Part shown: piece after piece, positions 25,517-34,251 of the stretch | Layout: every line of letters begins with the position of its first letter | How positions within the stretch are numbered: the first letter of the stretch is position 1 | Source: Protaetiibacter larvae | Lineage (GTDB): Bacteria; Actinomycetota; Actinomycetes; Actinomycetales; Microbacteriaceae | Length of the DNA: 64,000 bases | Assembly: GCF_008365275.1 (NCBI RefSeq) | Contig: NZ_CP043504.1 | Span: forward strand, 2,108,001 to 2,172,000 | Direction of reading: 5' to 3' | The notes under the pieces: generated by a model | What the model saw: the letters and a program-made list of their open reading frames with translations, nothing else | The model's database searches: none | What the model was told of the DNA's origin: nothing | Program-made: the position numbers and the translations under genes

Positions 25517-26404
25517 GTGCGCGAAGGTCGGGATGCCGGGATCGGCGCCCGCGTCGCCGCCTGGTTCGCCGCGGGGCACCGCCCGCTCCCGTGGCGTGCG
25601 CCCGGGTTCCCCGCCTGGGGTGTGCTCGTCTCCGAGTTCATGCTGCAGCAGACGCCCGTCGCGCGGGTGATCCCGCGGCTCGAGCTCTGGCTCGAGCGCT
25701 GGCCGACCCCCGCGGCGCTCGCGGCCGTGCCGAGTGGCGAGGCGGTGCGCGCCTGGGATCGGCTCGGCTACCCGCGCCGGGCCCTCAATCTGCACGCGGC
25801 GGCCGTCGCGATCACCGAACACCACGCCGGCGTCGTGCCCGCGGAGGTCGACGCGCTGCTCGCGCTGCCCGGGGTCGGTCCGTACACGGCTCGGGCGGTC
25901 GCGGCGTTCGCCTACGGCATCCGGGTTCCCGTGGTGGATGTCAATGTGCGTCGGGTGCTCGCGCGGGCGGTGCGCGGGGTGGCTGAGCCCGGGCCGGCGC
26001 GGGTCGCCGAGGAGCTCGCCCTCATGGAGTCCCTCCTGCCGGTCGAGCCGGCGGCGGCGAGGCTCGCCAACGCCGGGATGATGGAGCTCGGCCAAGTGGT
26101 GTGCACGGCCCGCACGCCCGACTGCGATGCGTGCCCGATCGCCGACGCCTGCGCCTGGCGCGCCGCAGGCTACCCGAGCTACGACGGTCCGGCGGCCCCG
26201 AAGCAGAAGCCCTACGCGGGATCCGACCGCGAGGTGCGCGGACGCATCCTGCGCGAGCTGCGCGCGAGCGAGCTGCCCGTGCCCGCCGCGCGCGTCGCGG
26301 AGCTGTGGCCGGATGCCGCCCAGCGCGAGCGCGCCCTCGCGGGCCTGCTCCGCGACGGTCTCCTCGTGGAGGAATCCGGCGCCTACGCCCTGCCGTCCCA
26401 GTAG
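25517..26404 (+). CDS. mutY: A/G-specific adenine glycosylase
   Basis: 295 residues. Removes adenine opposite 8-oxoguanine. HhH-GPD fold: FMLQQTPVARV with the catalytic Glu just before it, helix-hairpin-helix LPGVGPYTARAVAAFAYG, and PVVDVNVRR with the catalytic Asp. The 4Fe-4S cluster ligands are Cys-x6-Cys-x2-Cys-x5-Cys in CTARTPDCDACPIADAC. Like many actinobacterial MutY proteins it is shorter than the E. coli enzyme and lacks a full MutT-like 8-oxoG-recognition domain. Confidence 0.93.
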   Translation: MREGRDAGIGARVAAWFAAGHRPLPWRAPGFPAWGVLVSEFMLQQTPVARVIPRLELWLERWPTPAALAAVPSGEAVRAWDRLGYPRRALNLHAAAVAITEHHAGVVPAEVDALLALPGVGPYTARAVAAFAYGIRVPVVDVNVRRVLARAVRGVAEPGPARVAEELALMESLLPVEPAAARLANAGMMELGQVVCTARTPDCDACPIADACAWRAAGYPSYDGPAAPKQKPYAGSDREVRGRILRELRASELPVPAARVAELWPDAAQRERALAGLLRDGLLVEESGAYALPSQ

Positions 26405-26406
26405 GC

Positions 26407-26470
26407 GGTGGTGCGGTTTCGGCTGGCTGGCGCGGTTTCGCCGGTGCCAACCAGCCGAAACCGCACCACC
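26407..26470. repeat. Palindrome between mutY and mutM
   Basis: A perfect 20-bp stem, GGTGGTGCGGTTTCGGCTGG (26407-26426) with its complement at 26451-26470, encloses a 24-nt loop that can itself fold (TGGC...GCCA). It starts 2 nt after the mutY stop, so it can end mutY transcription; size and symmetry also resemble a REP-type element. Confidence 0.85.
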
Positions 26471-26494
26471 TACCCGCGGATCGGCGCACTGCGG

Positions 26495-26500
26495 CACACT
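26495..26500 (+). promoter_or_regulatory. Possible -10 box of mutM
   Basis: CACACT, one base from TANNNT, exactly 6 nt before ATG 26507. Confidence 0.3.
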
Positions 26501-26506
26501 GTTCGG

Positions 26507-27370
26507 ATGCCGGAGCTTCCCGAGGTGACCGCCCTCGCGGCCGATCTCGACGCGCGCCTGCGCGGGCGCGAGATCGCACGGATGCAGCTGCTGGCATTCC
26601 CGGCGCTCAAGAGCTACGACCCGCCGCTCGAAGCGCTCGGCGGGCAACGAGTCGTCTCGGTGACCCGCCGCGGCAAGTTCCTCGACCTCGCCACCGACGG
26701 CGGCCTGCACCTCGTGATGCACCTCGCCCGCGCGGGATGGATCCGCTGGCGCGCCGAGGCGCCGAAGAGCTCCGGGCGTCCCGGCTCGGGGCCGCTCGCG
26801 GCGCGGCTCGAGCTCGACGACGGCAGCGGCTTCGACGTGACCGAGGCGGGCACCCGGAAGAGCCTCGCCATCCACGTGGTGCGGGACCCGGGCGAGGTTC
26901 CCGGCATCCAGCGCCTCGGCCCCGATCCGCTCGACGACGCCTTCACGCTCGACGCCTTCCGTCGCATCCTCGCCGCCCGCGGCCGCGCCCAGCTGAAGGG
27001 GGTGCTGTGCGATCAATCGGTCATCGCCGGGATCGGCAACGCCTACTCGGACGAGATCCTGCACCTCGCGAAGATGTCGCCGTTCACGCCCGCGGCGATG
27101 AGCGAGGAGCGCTCCGCCGTGCTCTACGCGGCCCTGCGCACGACCCTCGCAGATGCCGTGGCGCGCGCCGAGAGGGTGCCGGCGTCGGAGCTCAAGGCCG
27201 AGAAGAAGTCGACGCTGCGGGTGCACGGCCGCTTCGGCGAGCCGTGCCCGGTGTGCGGCGACCGCATCCAGCAGGTGATCTACGCCGATCGCACCTTCCA
27301 GTACTGCCCCGGCTGTCAGACGGGCGGCAAGAAGCTCTCGGATCGGGTGCTGGACCGCCTGCTGAAGTAG
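26507..27370 (+). CDS. mutM: Formamidopyrimidine-DNA glycosylase family protein
   Basis: 287 residues. Mature N-terminus PELPEV (Pro2 nucleophile, Glu3) defines the Fpg/Nei family; QSVIAGIGNAYSDEILH is the helix-two-turn-helix; the C-terminal zinc finger CPVCGDRIQQVIYADRTFQYCPGC (quoted: CPVC...CPGC) is intact. It excises oxidised purines such as 8-oxoguanine and works in the same pathway as MutY. The Nei-like reading is possible, since sequence details differ from classical Fpg (ALKSYDPPLEALGGQ). Confidence 0.85.
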   Translation: MPELPEVTALAADLDARLRGREIARMQLLAFPALKSYDPPLEALGGQRVVSVTRRGKFLDLATDGGLHLVMHLARAGWIRWRAEAPKSSGRPGSGPLAARLELDDGSGFDVTEAGTRKSLAIHVVRDPGEVPGIQRLGPDPLDDAFTLDAFRRILAARGRAQLKGVLCDQSVIAGIGNAYSDEILHLAKMSPFTPAAMSEERSAVLYAALRTTLADAVARAERVPASELKAEKKSTLRVHGRFGEPCPVCGDRIQQVIYADRTFQYCPGCQTGGKKLSDRVLDRLLK

Positions 27371-27377
27371 CGGACGC

Positions 27378-27383
27378 TAGAGT
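27378..27383 (+). promoter_or_regulatory. -10 box of the reverse transcriptase gene
   Basis: TAGAGT 8 nt after the mutM stop. The transcript would have a leader of about 25 nt with GGAGG (27406-27410) as RBS. Confidence 0.4.
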
Positions 27384-27414
27384 TCAGGCGACGTCACCAT
27401 CGAGTGGAGGCCCG

Positions 27415-28977
27415 ATGCCCGCGCTTGGCCTCGATCTGGAACTCGGCGCGAAAATGGTCGACGGAGAGAAGTACGGGGATTGGTACCGCGATCCCTGGGG
27501 TTGGCCAGAGGCTTCGCCACAATTCGTGTCGACGCTACAACCGAGGGATCTCGGGGTCCTAAAGACCGCCGGTAGATTCGGAACCACATGGCCCGCGTTC
27601 CACGCGTTCAGCTTCCCAAAGTCATATGTAGGTGTACGCCCAGCAGTTGTGCTGGATGCGGCTAGCAGGATTGCATACACATCCGCAGCTGTCGCGATTG
27701 CTCCGCGCCTCCACAACAACCTGCCTGATTGGGTTTATGGTTGGCGCCTGCGAGACGGAGTGTTCTCTGCATCCGCTGCAGAGTGGAGCCTCTATCAGGC
27801 CAGCCAGGCTCCAATCGCCACGTCACCGTTCGCTGCGCAAACGGACATCACATCCTTCTTCGCGACGGTGGACGTCCAGCTGCTGATTCGATCGCTCACC
27901 GACAGTGGCATAGCTGGCGCGCCGCTAGGGGTCATCGAAGACGTCTTGAACTCTCACTGCCGATTGTCCACCCGCAGTGGCTTGACCCAACGCAGCATTG
28001 CATCGTCGATGCTTGCGAACATCGCGCTTCGTGACATCGACGACCTTCTTCTGGCGGCAATTGACGAGGGTCGGCTCACCGGCGCTCGTCGGTGGATGGA
28101 CGACATCAGCTTCGAAGGCTCTGAAGCCGCGCTATACCGAACCCTGGTGCAGCTTCAGGAATTCGGCCGCCAGTTCGGGCTCGAGATCAACACATCGAAA
28201 ACTAAGGTGACGACCGGATCTGAAAGCGCGGCCGCGCTTCAGCTTGAGGCACAAAGGCTAATCCTGGTTACCCGAGATGAAGCTGCGTTCTCGGACGACT
28301 ATCCGGACGCGTTCTCCACCGTTATCGACGCATCAGAACTCGAAGACGCGGAGGATCGACTGTTGGCCGCCCCAAGAGATTCGAGCCGAACCCTGGCAGG
28401 CCTCGTCCTCAAGAGCCTGCGTCACTTCGAGAGGTTCGATCGGATCGACGAATGGCTCGGAGCAGCCCGATACTTGCCTCACGCCGCCGACCACCTGAGC
28501 CGATTCATCTCGAGAGCGCACTACTGCGCGCGGCTGCCTCTCGACCCGAGTAGTTGGTTCGTGCGCGAGCAAGAGCGCAACTGGCCGTACCTGGAGTGGA
28601 CTTCAGCTCAACACGCCCTCGCCCTACCTTCCGACGTGCTGTCCCCCGACGCACGCCAAGTCCTCATGGGGTGGCTCGCGTCGAGTCAAAGCCTGCAGCA
28701 GGTCGCGGTGGCCGTTCAACGCCTGGGCTCTGCCCCGACCAGTTCAGTGCGCACTGCGATTGCAAACCGGATCGACACAACAAGCGATCCGCTGGTGTTG
28801 AGAGTGCTCGCGCTCGGACTTTGGCAGGCTGGTGGTTCCCGCGATCGTGTGGACGCCGCGTTGCGGCGGCATCCGTCGAACACACTCATCCTCAACTACT
28901 TGAATGCCAATCGGTGGCACCTTCCGCGGGTGCAGGAAGATTTCGATCCCTCACAGGCATCTGGGGACGCGGCATAG
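27415..28977 (+). CDS. Stand-alone reverse transcriptase, Abi/DRT-like
   Basis: 520 residues from ATG 27415, with GGAGG 4 nt upstream. RT palm motifs are clear: QTDITSFFATV (motif A, Asp144), GLTQRSIASSMLANIAL (motif B, 189-205), RRWMDDISF (motif C, Asp229/Asp230; WMDD instead of the usual YxDD) and FGLEINTSKTKV (motif D, 254-265). The N-terminal part has LHNNLPDWVYGWRLRD (the V-Y-x-[YW]-R element of Abi/UG reverse transcriptases). After residue 320 the protein is all helical, as in Abi-like RTs with a HEAT-like C-terminus; no maturase, protease or endonuclease domain is seen. Such RTs often act in phage defence (AbiA, AbiK, DRT). Base composition is lower in GC than the neighbours, indicating transfer. 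The class cannot be settled from motifs alone. Confidence 0.88.
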   Translation: MPALGLDLELGAKMVDGEKYGDWYRDPWGWPEASPQFVSTLQPRDLGVLKTAGRFGTTWPAFHAFSFPKSYVGVRPAVVLDAASRIAYTSAAVAIAPRLHNNLPDWVYGWRLRDGVFSASAAEWSLYQASQAPIATSPFAAQTDITSFFATVDVQLLIRSLTDSGIAGAPLGVIEDVLNSHCRLSTRSGLTQRSIASSMLANIALRDIDDLLLAAIDEGRLTGARRWMDDISFEGSEAALYRTLVQLQEFGRQFGLEINTSKTKVTTGSESAAALQLEAQRLILVTRDEAAFSDDYPDAFSTVIDASELEDAEDRLLAAPRDSSRTLAGLVLKSLRHFERFDRIDEWLGAARYLPHAADHLSRFISRAHYCARLPLDPSSWFVREQERNWPYLEWTSAQHALALPSDVLSPDARQVLMGWLASSQSLQQVAVAVQRLGSAPTSSVRTAIANRIDTTSDPLVLRVLALGLWQAGGSRDRVDAALRRHPSNTLILNYLNANRWHLPRVQEDFDPSQASGDAA

Positions 28978-28986
28978 GCGAACAGC

Positions 28987-30036
28987 TCAGGCGAGCAGCC
29001 GCTCCGCGAGCAGCTCGAGTGTGCGCTCGCGTCCCGGCACGCGGTCGAGCGGCTCGCTCTCGCGCGCGCCCGCTCCCGGCGACACCATCACCTCGTCCAC
29101 CCCGAACTGCTCCGCGAGCCGCCGCACCCGTGCCGCTGCTTCATCCGCGGCATCGATGATCCAGCGCTCGCGCATGAGGTCGATCACGTGCCGGGAGGCC
29201 ACGTCGAGCTCCTCCCGCGCGGCCGCCTCGACCGTGTCGAGCACCCGCAGGGGCTTCCCGGTGCGCATCCGCGCCATGTTCTGCAGCGCGGGCTGCGCGC
29301 GGGCCTCCGCCTCCGAGGCCGTGTCCGCGGCCACCACGTTGAGGGTGAGGAAGGTGCGCGGGGCATCGAGCGCCTCGGATGCCCGGAACTCGCGACGGTA
29401 GATCTCGAGCGCGCGCTCGGTGCCCTCACCCGAGAAGTGGTGGGCGAACACGTACGGCAGGCCCAGCCTGGCCGCGAGGTGCGCGGAGTAGTCGCTCGAC
29501 CCGAGCAGCCACATGGTGGGCGTGCTCGCGGCGGCGGGGGTGGCCTTCACCTCGTACTCGCGCAGTCCGTCGGCCGTGTCGAGCGACAGCACCGCACCCT
29601 CGCCGACGATCGCCTCGATGTCGCGCAGATTCGCCTCGAAGCGATCCACCTCGCTCGTCGGCCCGCTCGAGCGCAGCAGCGCGGTGATGACCGGATCGGA
29701 TCCCGGGGCACGCCCGACGCCCAGGTCGATGCGTCCCGGCGCGAGCGCCTCGAGCGCGGCGAACTGCTCGGCCACCGTGAACGGCGCGTGATTCGGCAGC
29801 ATGACGCCGCCCGAGCCGACACGGATGCGGGAGGTCGACGCCGCGACCGCGGCGATGAGCACGGGAGGCGCGGTGGATGCCACCGCCGGCATGTTGTGGT
29901 GCTCGGCGAACCAGTAGCGCGTGCAGCCGAGCTCGTCCGCGCGGCGCGCGAGCGCGATCGAGGCGGCGACCGCCTGCGCGGAGCTCTGCCCCGCGCGAAC
30001 CGGGACGAGATCGAGGACGGAGAGCGCGAGGGTCAC
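28987..30036 (-). CDS. LLM class flavin-dependent oxidoreductase
   Basis: 349 residues from GTG 30036. Luciferase-like monooxygenase fold: N-terminal LSVLDLVPVRAGQSSAQAV is typical of the YhbW/alkanal monooxygenase-like branch, then RYWFAEHHNMP, GSGGVMLPNHAPFTVAEQF and GVGRAPGSDPVITALLR. Uses reduced flavin; the substrate is unknown. It ends 9 bp from the end of the convergent reverse transcriptase gene. Confidence 0.9.
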   Translation of the reverse strand: MTLALSVLDLVPVRAGQSSAQAVAASIALARRADELGCTRYWFAEHHNMPAVASTAPPVLIAAVAASTSRIRVGSGGVMLPNHAPFTVAEQFAALEALAPGRIDLGVGRAPGSDPVITALLRSSGPTSEVDRFEANLRDIEAIVGEGAVLSLDTADGLREYEVKATPAAASTPTMWLLGSSDYSAHLAARLGLPYVFAHHFSGEGTERALEIYRREFRASEALDAPRTFLTLNVVAADTASEAEARAQPALQNMARMRTGKPLRVLDTVEAAAREELDVASRHVIDLMRERWIIDAADEAAARVRRLAEQFGVDEVMVSPGAGARESEPLDRVPGRERTLELLAERLLA

Positions 30037-30093
30037 CCTGGGCGCAACGCGCCGGACGCCGTCCCGATTCCCGGCGATCTCGGCACCGCGCGC

Positions 30094-30591
30094 TCAGCGC
30101 ACGAGGCGGACCGCGGGCAGCGGGTGCCCGAGCAGGTGGTGCACGTCGTTCACGCCGTCGGGGTGGAAGCCGTTGCGCGCGTAGAAGGCCCGTGCTCGGG
30201 GGTTGTCGTCGGCTACCCAGAGGTAGGCCGGCCGGTCCGCGATCGCGGCATCGAGCAGCGCCTGGCCGGTCCCCGTGCCGTACTCGCTCGCCAGGACGTA
30301 GATGCCTTCGAGCTCGGCATCCCTCGGACGGTCCTCATCGCGGCCCGCGCTCGCCGAACACCACCCGACGATCTCGCCACCCCGCTCGGCGACGTGCACG
30401 GAGGTCACGTCGTCGTCGATGATCGACGCCCAGCGCGTGGCGAAGGCGTCCTCGTCGAGCACGTCGAGCGCCCCCTCGGGCAGCAGCCGCGTGTAGGTCT
30501 CCCGCCACGCGGTGTGATGCACGCGCGTGATCCCGTGCGCGTCCGCCACCACCGCGGCCCGCACCGCCGCGGGCTCAGGCCTCGTCGTCAT
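30094..30591 (-). CDS. GNAT family N-acetyltransferase
   Basis: 165 residues from ATG 30591, inside the last codons of rbfA (17 bp overlap). Core motif A: ELEGIYVLASEYGTGTGQALLDAAI with the acetyl-CoA-binding GTGTGQA loop (Q/RxxGxG/A), then NPRARAFYARNGFHPDG. Acceptor unknown. Probably co-transcribed with rbfA. Confidence 0.85.
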   Translation of the reverse strand: MTTRPEPAAVRAAVVADAHGITRVHHTAWRETYTRLLPEGALDVLDEDAFATRWASIIDDDVTSVHVAERGGEIVGWCSASAGRDEDRPRDAELEGIYVLASEYGTGTGQALLDAAIADRPAYLWVADDNPRARAFYARNGFHPDGVNDVHHLLGHPLPAVRLVR

Positions 30592-31021
30592 CCTCGTCGC
30601 GCTCACGCGGCTTGACGTACGGATCCTCGTCGCCCGCGTAGGCGGCGTTCGCGGCGAGGGCTGCGGCCTCCCGGTCGCGCTCCGCCGCCTCGCGCAGCAG
30701 CGAGTCGATCGCCGCCGCGTTCTCGGGCACCGCATCCGCGATGAACTCGAGGCTCGGGGTGAGCCGCAGGCTGAGGTTCCGGCCCACCTCGGTGCGCAGC
30801 AGCCCGGTCGCCGCGGTCAGCGCGGCAGCCGAGTCGGCGCGTTCCTCGTCGGAGCCGTACACGGTGTAGAAGACGCTCGCGTGCTGGAGGTCGCCCGTCA
30901 CGCGCACATCCGTGATCGTCACGAAACCCAGCCGCGGATCGCGGATCCCGCGCTCCAGCCGCTGCGCGATGATCTCGCGGATGCGATCGGCGACCTTCGC
31001 CGCCCGGGGGTTCTCGCCCAT
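30575..31021 (-). CDS. rbfA: Ribosome-binding factor A
   Basis: 148 residues from ATG 31021. Short KH-fold protein for 30S maturation and cold adaptation: KVADRIREIIAQRLE, DPRLGFVTITDVRVTGDLQHASVFYTVYG (quoted: DPRLGFVTITDVRVTGDL) and LSLRLTPSLEFIAD. The acidic C-terminus (RDEDDDEA) is an actinobacterial extension. It follows infB closely. In many actinobacteria truB is next; here it is not. Confidence 0.95.
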   Translation of the reverse strand: MGENPRAAKVADRIREIIAQRLERGIRDPRLGFVTITDVRVTGDLQHASVFYTVYGSDEERADSAAALTAATGLLRTEVGRNLSLRLTPSLEFIADAVPENAAAIDSLLREAAERDREAAALAANAAYAGDEDPYVKPRERDEDDDEA

Positions 31022-31082
31022 GAGTCTCTCCTCTCGAGAGTCGACGGTGGTGCCGGAGCGTCGCCCCGGCACCACCCGATGA

Positions 31083-33773
31083 CTAGCCGCGCGGCTTCTC
31101 GACCAGCTCGATCGTCTCGATCTCGTCGCCGATCTGGATGTCGTTGAACTTGCCGAGGCCGATACCGGCTTCGAAGTCGGTCTTGACCTCGGTGACGTCG
31201 TCCTTGAAGCGACGCAGCGACTCGATGGCGAGCCCGTCGGCGAGCACCACGCCCTCGCGGATGACGCGCGCCTTCGCGTTGCGCGTGATCGTGCCGGAGC
31301 GGACGATGACACCGGCGATGTTGCCGAACTTCGAGGAGCGGAACACCTCGCGGATCTCGGCGACACCCGACTGCACCTCTTCGAACTCGGGCTTGAGCAT
31401 GCCCTTGAGGGACTGCTCGATGTCGTCGAGTGCCGAGTAGATGACCGAGTAGAAGCGGATGTCGATGCCCTCGCGAGCGGCCCGCTCGCGCGCCTTCACG
31501 TCGGGGCGCACGTTGAAGCCGATGACGATCGCGTTGTCGATGGTGGCGAGATCCACATCCGACTCGGTGATCGCGCCCACACCGCGGTGGAGGATGCGCA
31601 GCTGAACCGAGTCGTCGACCTCGATCTTGAGCAGCGACTCCTCGAGCGCCTCGACGGCACCGGAGACGTCGCCCTTGATGATGAGGTTGAGCGAGTCGAC
31701 CTTGCCCTCTTCGAGCGCGCGGGTGAAGTCCTCGAGCGAGATGCGCTTGCGGGCCTTGGCCAGCTGGGCGTTGCGCTCGACGGCTTCGCGCTTCTCGGCG
31801 ATCTGGCGGGCCGTGCGGTCCTCCTCGGTGACGAGGAAGGTGTCGCCGGCGCGAGGCACCGACGAGAGGCCCTGCACCTGCACGGGACGCGACGGCCAGG
31901 CCTCCTCGACCGGGTCGCCGTTCTCGTCGTGCATCGCGCGCACGCGACCGTAGGCGGTGCCCGCGACGATCGCGTCGCCGACGCGCAGCGTTCCGGACTG
32001 GATGAGCACGGTCGCGACCGCACCGCGGCCCTTGTCGAGCTTGGCTTCGATCGCCACACCGCGCGCATCCTTGTTGGGGTTCGCGCGCAGGTCGAGACCG
32101 GCATCCGCGGTGAGGAGCACCGCATCCAGCAGCTCGTTGATGCCGATGTTGTTCAGCGCCGAGACGTCGATGAACATCGTCTCGCCGCCGTACTCCTCGG
32201 CGACCAGCCCGAACTCGGTCAGCTGCTGACGCACCTTGGCGGGGTTGGCGCCCGGCTTGTCGATCTTGTTGACCGCGACCACGATCGGCACGTTCGCCGC
32301 CTGGGCGTGGTTCAGGGCCTCCACCGTCTGCGGCATGATGCCGTCGTCGGCGGCGACCACGAGGATCGCGATGTCGGTCACCTGGGCACCGCGGGCACGC
32401 ATGGCGGTGAACGCCTCGTGACCCGGGGTGTCGATGAAGGTGATCGCGCGCTCCAGCCCCTCGTGCTCGGTCCACACCTGGTAGGCGCCGATGTGCTGGG
32501 TGATGCCGCCGGCCTCGCCCGCGACCACGTTGGCCTTGCGGATGGCGTCCAGCAGCTTGGTCTTTCCGTGGTCGACGTGACCCATGACGGTGACGACGGG
32601 GGGACGGATCTCGAGATCCTCGTCGTCCTCGTCCTCGAGCTCCTGCGCGAGGTCGAGACCGAAGCCCTCGAGGAGCTCCTTGTCCTCGTCCTCCGGGCTC
32701 ACGACCTGGATGTTGTAGCCGAGCTCCTCGCCGAGGATCTTGAAGGTCGCCTCGTCGAGCGACTCGGTCGCAGTGGCCATCTCGCCCAGGTGGAAAAGGG
32801 CGGTGACGAGCGCCCCCGGCTGCACGGTGAATCCGGTCAGCGTCTCGAGCTTGTCGGCGAGGTCGCTGATGGACGCACCCCGGCGCAGCCGGATGACGGC
32901 CTTGCCGTCGCCGCGGGGGACGCTGACGCCGCCGAGCTGCGGGGCATCCCGCATCTCGAATTCGGCGCGCTTCGTGCGCTTCGACTTGCGGGCACGCGAC
33001 TTGCCGCCGCCCTTGCCGAAGGCACCCGCGGTGCCGCCGCCGGGACCGCGGCCACGGCCGCCGCCCCCACCGGGACGACCGGCGAAGCCGCCGCCCGTTC
33101 CGGCACCGGGACCGCCGCCGGGGCGCTGGAAGCCGCCGCCCGCACCACCGGGACGACCGGGGCCGCCGGGACGCTGCTGGAACGGCGCACCGGGACGGCC
33201 GGGGCCGCCCGGACGCGGCGCACCGGGACGCGGAGCACCGGGACGCGGGGCCGCGGGGCGCGGGATGGCGCCGCCGCCCGGACGCGGCATGCCCTGCGTC
33301 GAGGAGAAGGGGTTGTTGCCGGGACGCGGGGCACCGGGACGCTGCATGCCCTGGCTCGGCGCGTAGGGGTTGTTGCCGGGACGCGGGGCACCGGGGCGCG
33401 GGCCTGCAGCGGCACCGGGGCGCGGGGCTGCGGGGGCGCCGGGGCTCGCCGCGGCGGGACGCTCCGCGGCGGCGGGACGCTCCGCGGGGGCGGCTGCGGG
33501 CGCGGCCTCGGGGCTCGGCGCGGCGGCCGGGGCCGGCGCCGGGGCGGGCTTGGCGGCGGAGGGGCGCGGGGCGGGCTTCGCGGCGGGCGCCGGGGACGCG
33601 GGTGCCGCCACACCCTCGGCCTGCAGTGCCGCCTTGAGGCGACGCGCGACCGGGGGCGCGATGGAGGAGGACGCGCTCTTCACGAACTCGCCCATGTCCT
33701 TGAGCTTCTCAAGGGCGATCTTGCTGTCGATGCCGAGTTCGTTCGCGATCTCGTGCACGCGGGGGTTGGCCAC
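31083..33773 (-). CDS. infB: Translation initiation factor IF-2
   Basis: 896 residues from GTG 33773 with AGGAGAATT upstream. N-terminal IF2-N helices ([18 protein letters not shown]), then a long Pro/Ala/Gly/Arg-rich linker (about 55-265) typical of actinobacteria, a second IF2-N, and the GTPase domain with GHVDHGKT (398-405), DTPGHE and NKIDKP. Domains II-IV follow, with the C-terminal fMet-tRNA-binding domain. Delivers fMet-tRNA to the 30S subunit. Confidence 0.97.
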   Translation of the reverse strand: MANPRVHEIANELGIDSKIALEKLKDMGEFVKSASSSIAPPVARRLKAALQAEGVAAPASPAPAAKPAPRPSAAKPAPAPAPAAAPSPEAAPAAAPAERPAAAERPAAASPGAPAAPRPGAAAGPRPGAPRPGNNPYAPSQGMQRPGAPRPGNNPFSSTQGMPRPGGGAIPRPAAPRPGAPRPGAPRPGGPGRPGAPFQQRPGGPGRPGGAGGGFQRPGGGPGAGTGGGFAGRPGGGGGRGRGPGGGTAGAFGKGGGKSRARKSKRTKRAEFEMRDAPQLGGVSVPRGDGKAVIRLRRGASISDLADKLETLTGFTVQPGALVTALFHLGEMATATESLDEATFKILGEELGYNIQVVSPEDEDKELLEGFGLDLAQELEDEDDEDLEIRPPVVTVMGHVDHGKTKLLDAIRKANVVAGEAGGITQHIGAYQVWTEHEGLERAITFIDTPGHEAFTAMRARGAQVTDIAILVVAADDGIMPQTVEALNHAQAANVPIVVAVNKIDKPGANPAKVRQQLTEFGLVAEEYGGETMFIDVSALNNIGINELLDAVLLTADAGLDLRANPNKDARGVAIEAKLDKGRGAVATVLIQSGTLRVGDAIVAGTAYGRVRAMHDENGDPVEEAWPSRPVQVQGLSSVPRAGDTFLVTEEDRTARQIAEKREAVERNAQLAKARKRISLEDFTRALEEGKVDSLNLIIKGDVSGAVEALEESLLKIEVDDSVQLRILHRGVGAITESDVDLATIDNAIVIGFNVRPDVKARERAAREGIDIRFYSVIYSALDDIEQSLKGMLKPEFEEVQSGVAEIREVFRSSKFGNIAGVIVRSGTITRNAKARVIREGVVLADGLAIESLRRFKDDVTEVKTDFEAGIGLGKFNDIQIGDEIETIELVEKPRG

Positions 33774-33877
33774 AATTCTCCTGTCTGGATCCGCTCCAGG
33801 CAGGAGCGGACGTTATGGGTGGAGGGGTCTCATTTCGAGCCGCTCATTAGTTGTCCATGTGCCGTTCAGCCTGTTCT

Positions 33878-34126
33878 TCAGGGTCTGGGGTAGATGTTCG
33901 TCAGTTCCGTGGTGTCGAGCGCCGTTGCCACGCGGAGCGCACGCCCGAAAGCGCGTCTGCGGATGGCGGTGTCGACGCACCCGGGATCCGGATGGACCCA
34001 GGCGCCACGGCCCGGGAGTCGTGCCGCGGCATCCACCACGACCCGTCCGTCGCGCGCGACGATTCTCACGAGTGAGGTTCGGGGAGCACGCTGCCGGCAA
34101 CCCAGGCAGGTTCTGACGGCATCCAT
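33878..34126 (-). CDS. rnpM: YlxR (DUF448) family RNase P-modulating protein
   Basis: 82 residues from ATG 34126. Family signature RTCLGCRQRAPRTSLVRIV, then GRGAWVHPDPGC and a C-terminal KFLF-like AFGRALRVATALDT. It is found between nusA and infB in most Gram-positive bacteria. YlxR binds RNase P RNA and has also been described as a nucleoid-associated regulator, so the gene symbol reflects one published view. Confidence 0.92.
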   Translation of the reverse strand: MDAVRTCLGCRQRAPRTSLVRIVARDGRVVVDAAARLPGRGAWVHPDPGCVDTAIRRRAFGRALRVATALDTTELTNIYPRP

Positions 34127-34167
34127 ACTACCCCTTCCCTTCGCCCCACTCCGGCTCGCCCTGCCAT

Positions 34168-34239
34168 GGCGCGGCTGGAGCCGTGACCTGCGGGCGGGAG
34201 AAACGCCTCCCGCTGTGAGGTCGTAGCTCCAGCCGCGCC
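34168..34239. repeat. 72-bp palindromic repeat, copy 2
   Basis: Inverted copy of the element at 12549-12620: same ends (GGCGCGGCTGGAGC...GCTCCAGCCGCGCC), with an inner GCGGGAG/CTCCCGC hairpin. CATG precedes it and ATG follows, extending the dyad. It lies between the nusA stop (34252) and the ylxR start. Confidence 0.9.
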
Positions 34240-34251
34240 ATGAAACGGAGG

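Noticed and set aside
27371-27414. Retron msr/msd or DRT-type non-coding RNA upstream of the reverse transcriptase
   Set aside because: Only 44 bp separate mutM from the gene, and only 9 bp separate its stop from the next gene, too little for a retron RNA unless it lies inside mutM. No inverted repeats of retron type are seen.
26101-28977. A 958-codon open frame joining mutY/mutM sequence to the reverse transcriptase
   Set aside because: The first 440 codons are out of frame with both glycosylases and are Arg/Ala-rich. The reverse transcriptase has its own RBS and ATG at 27415, so there is no fusion.
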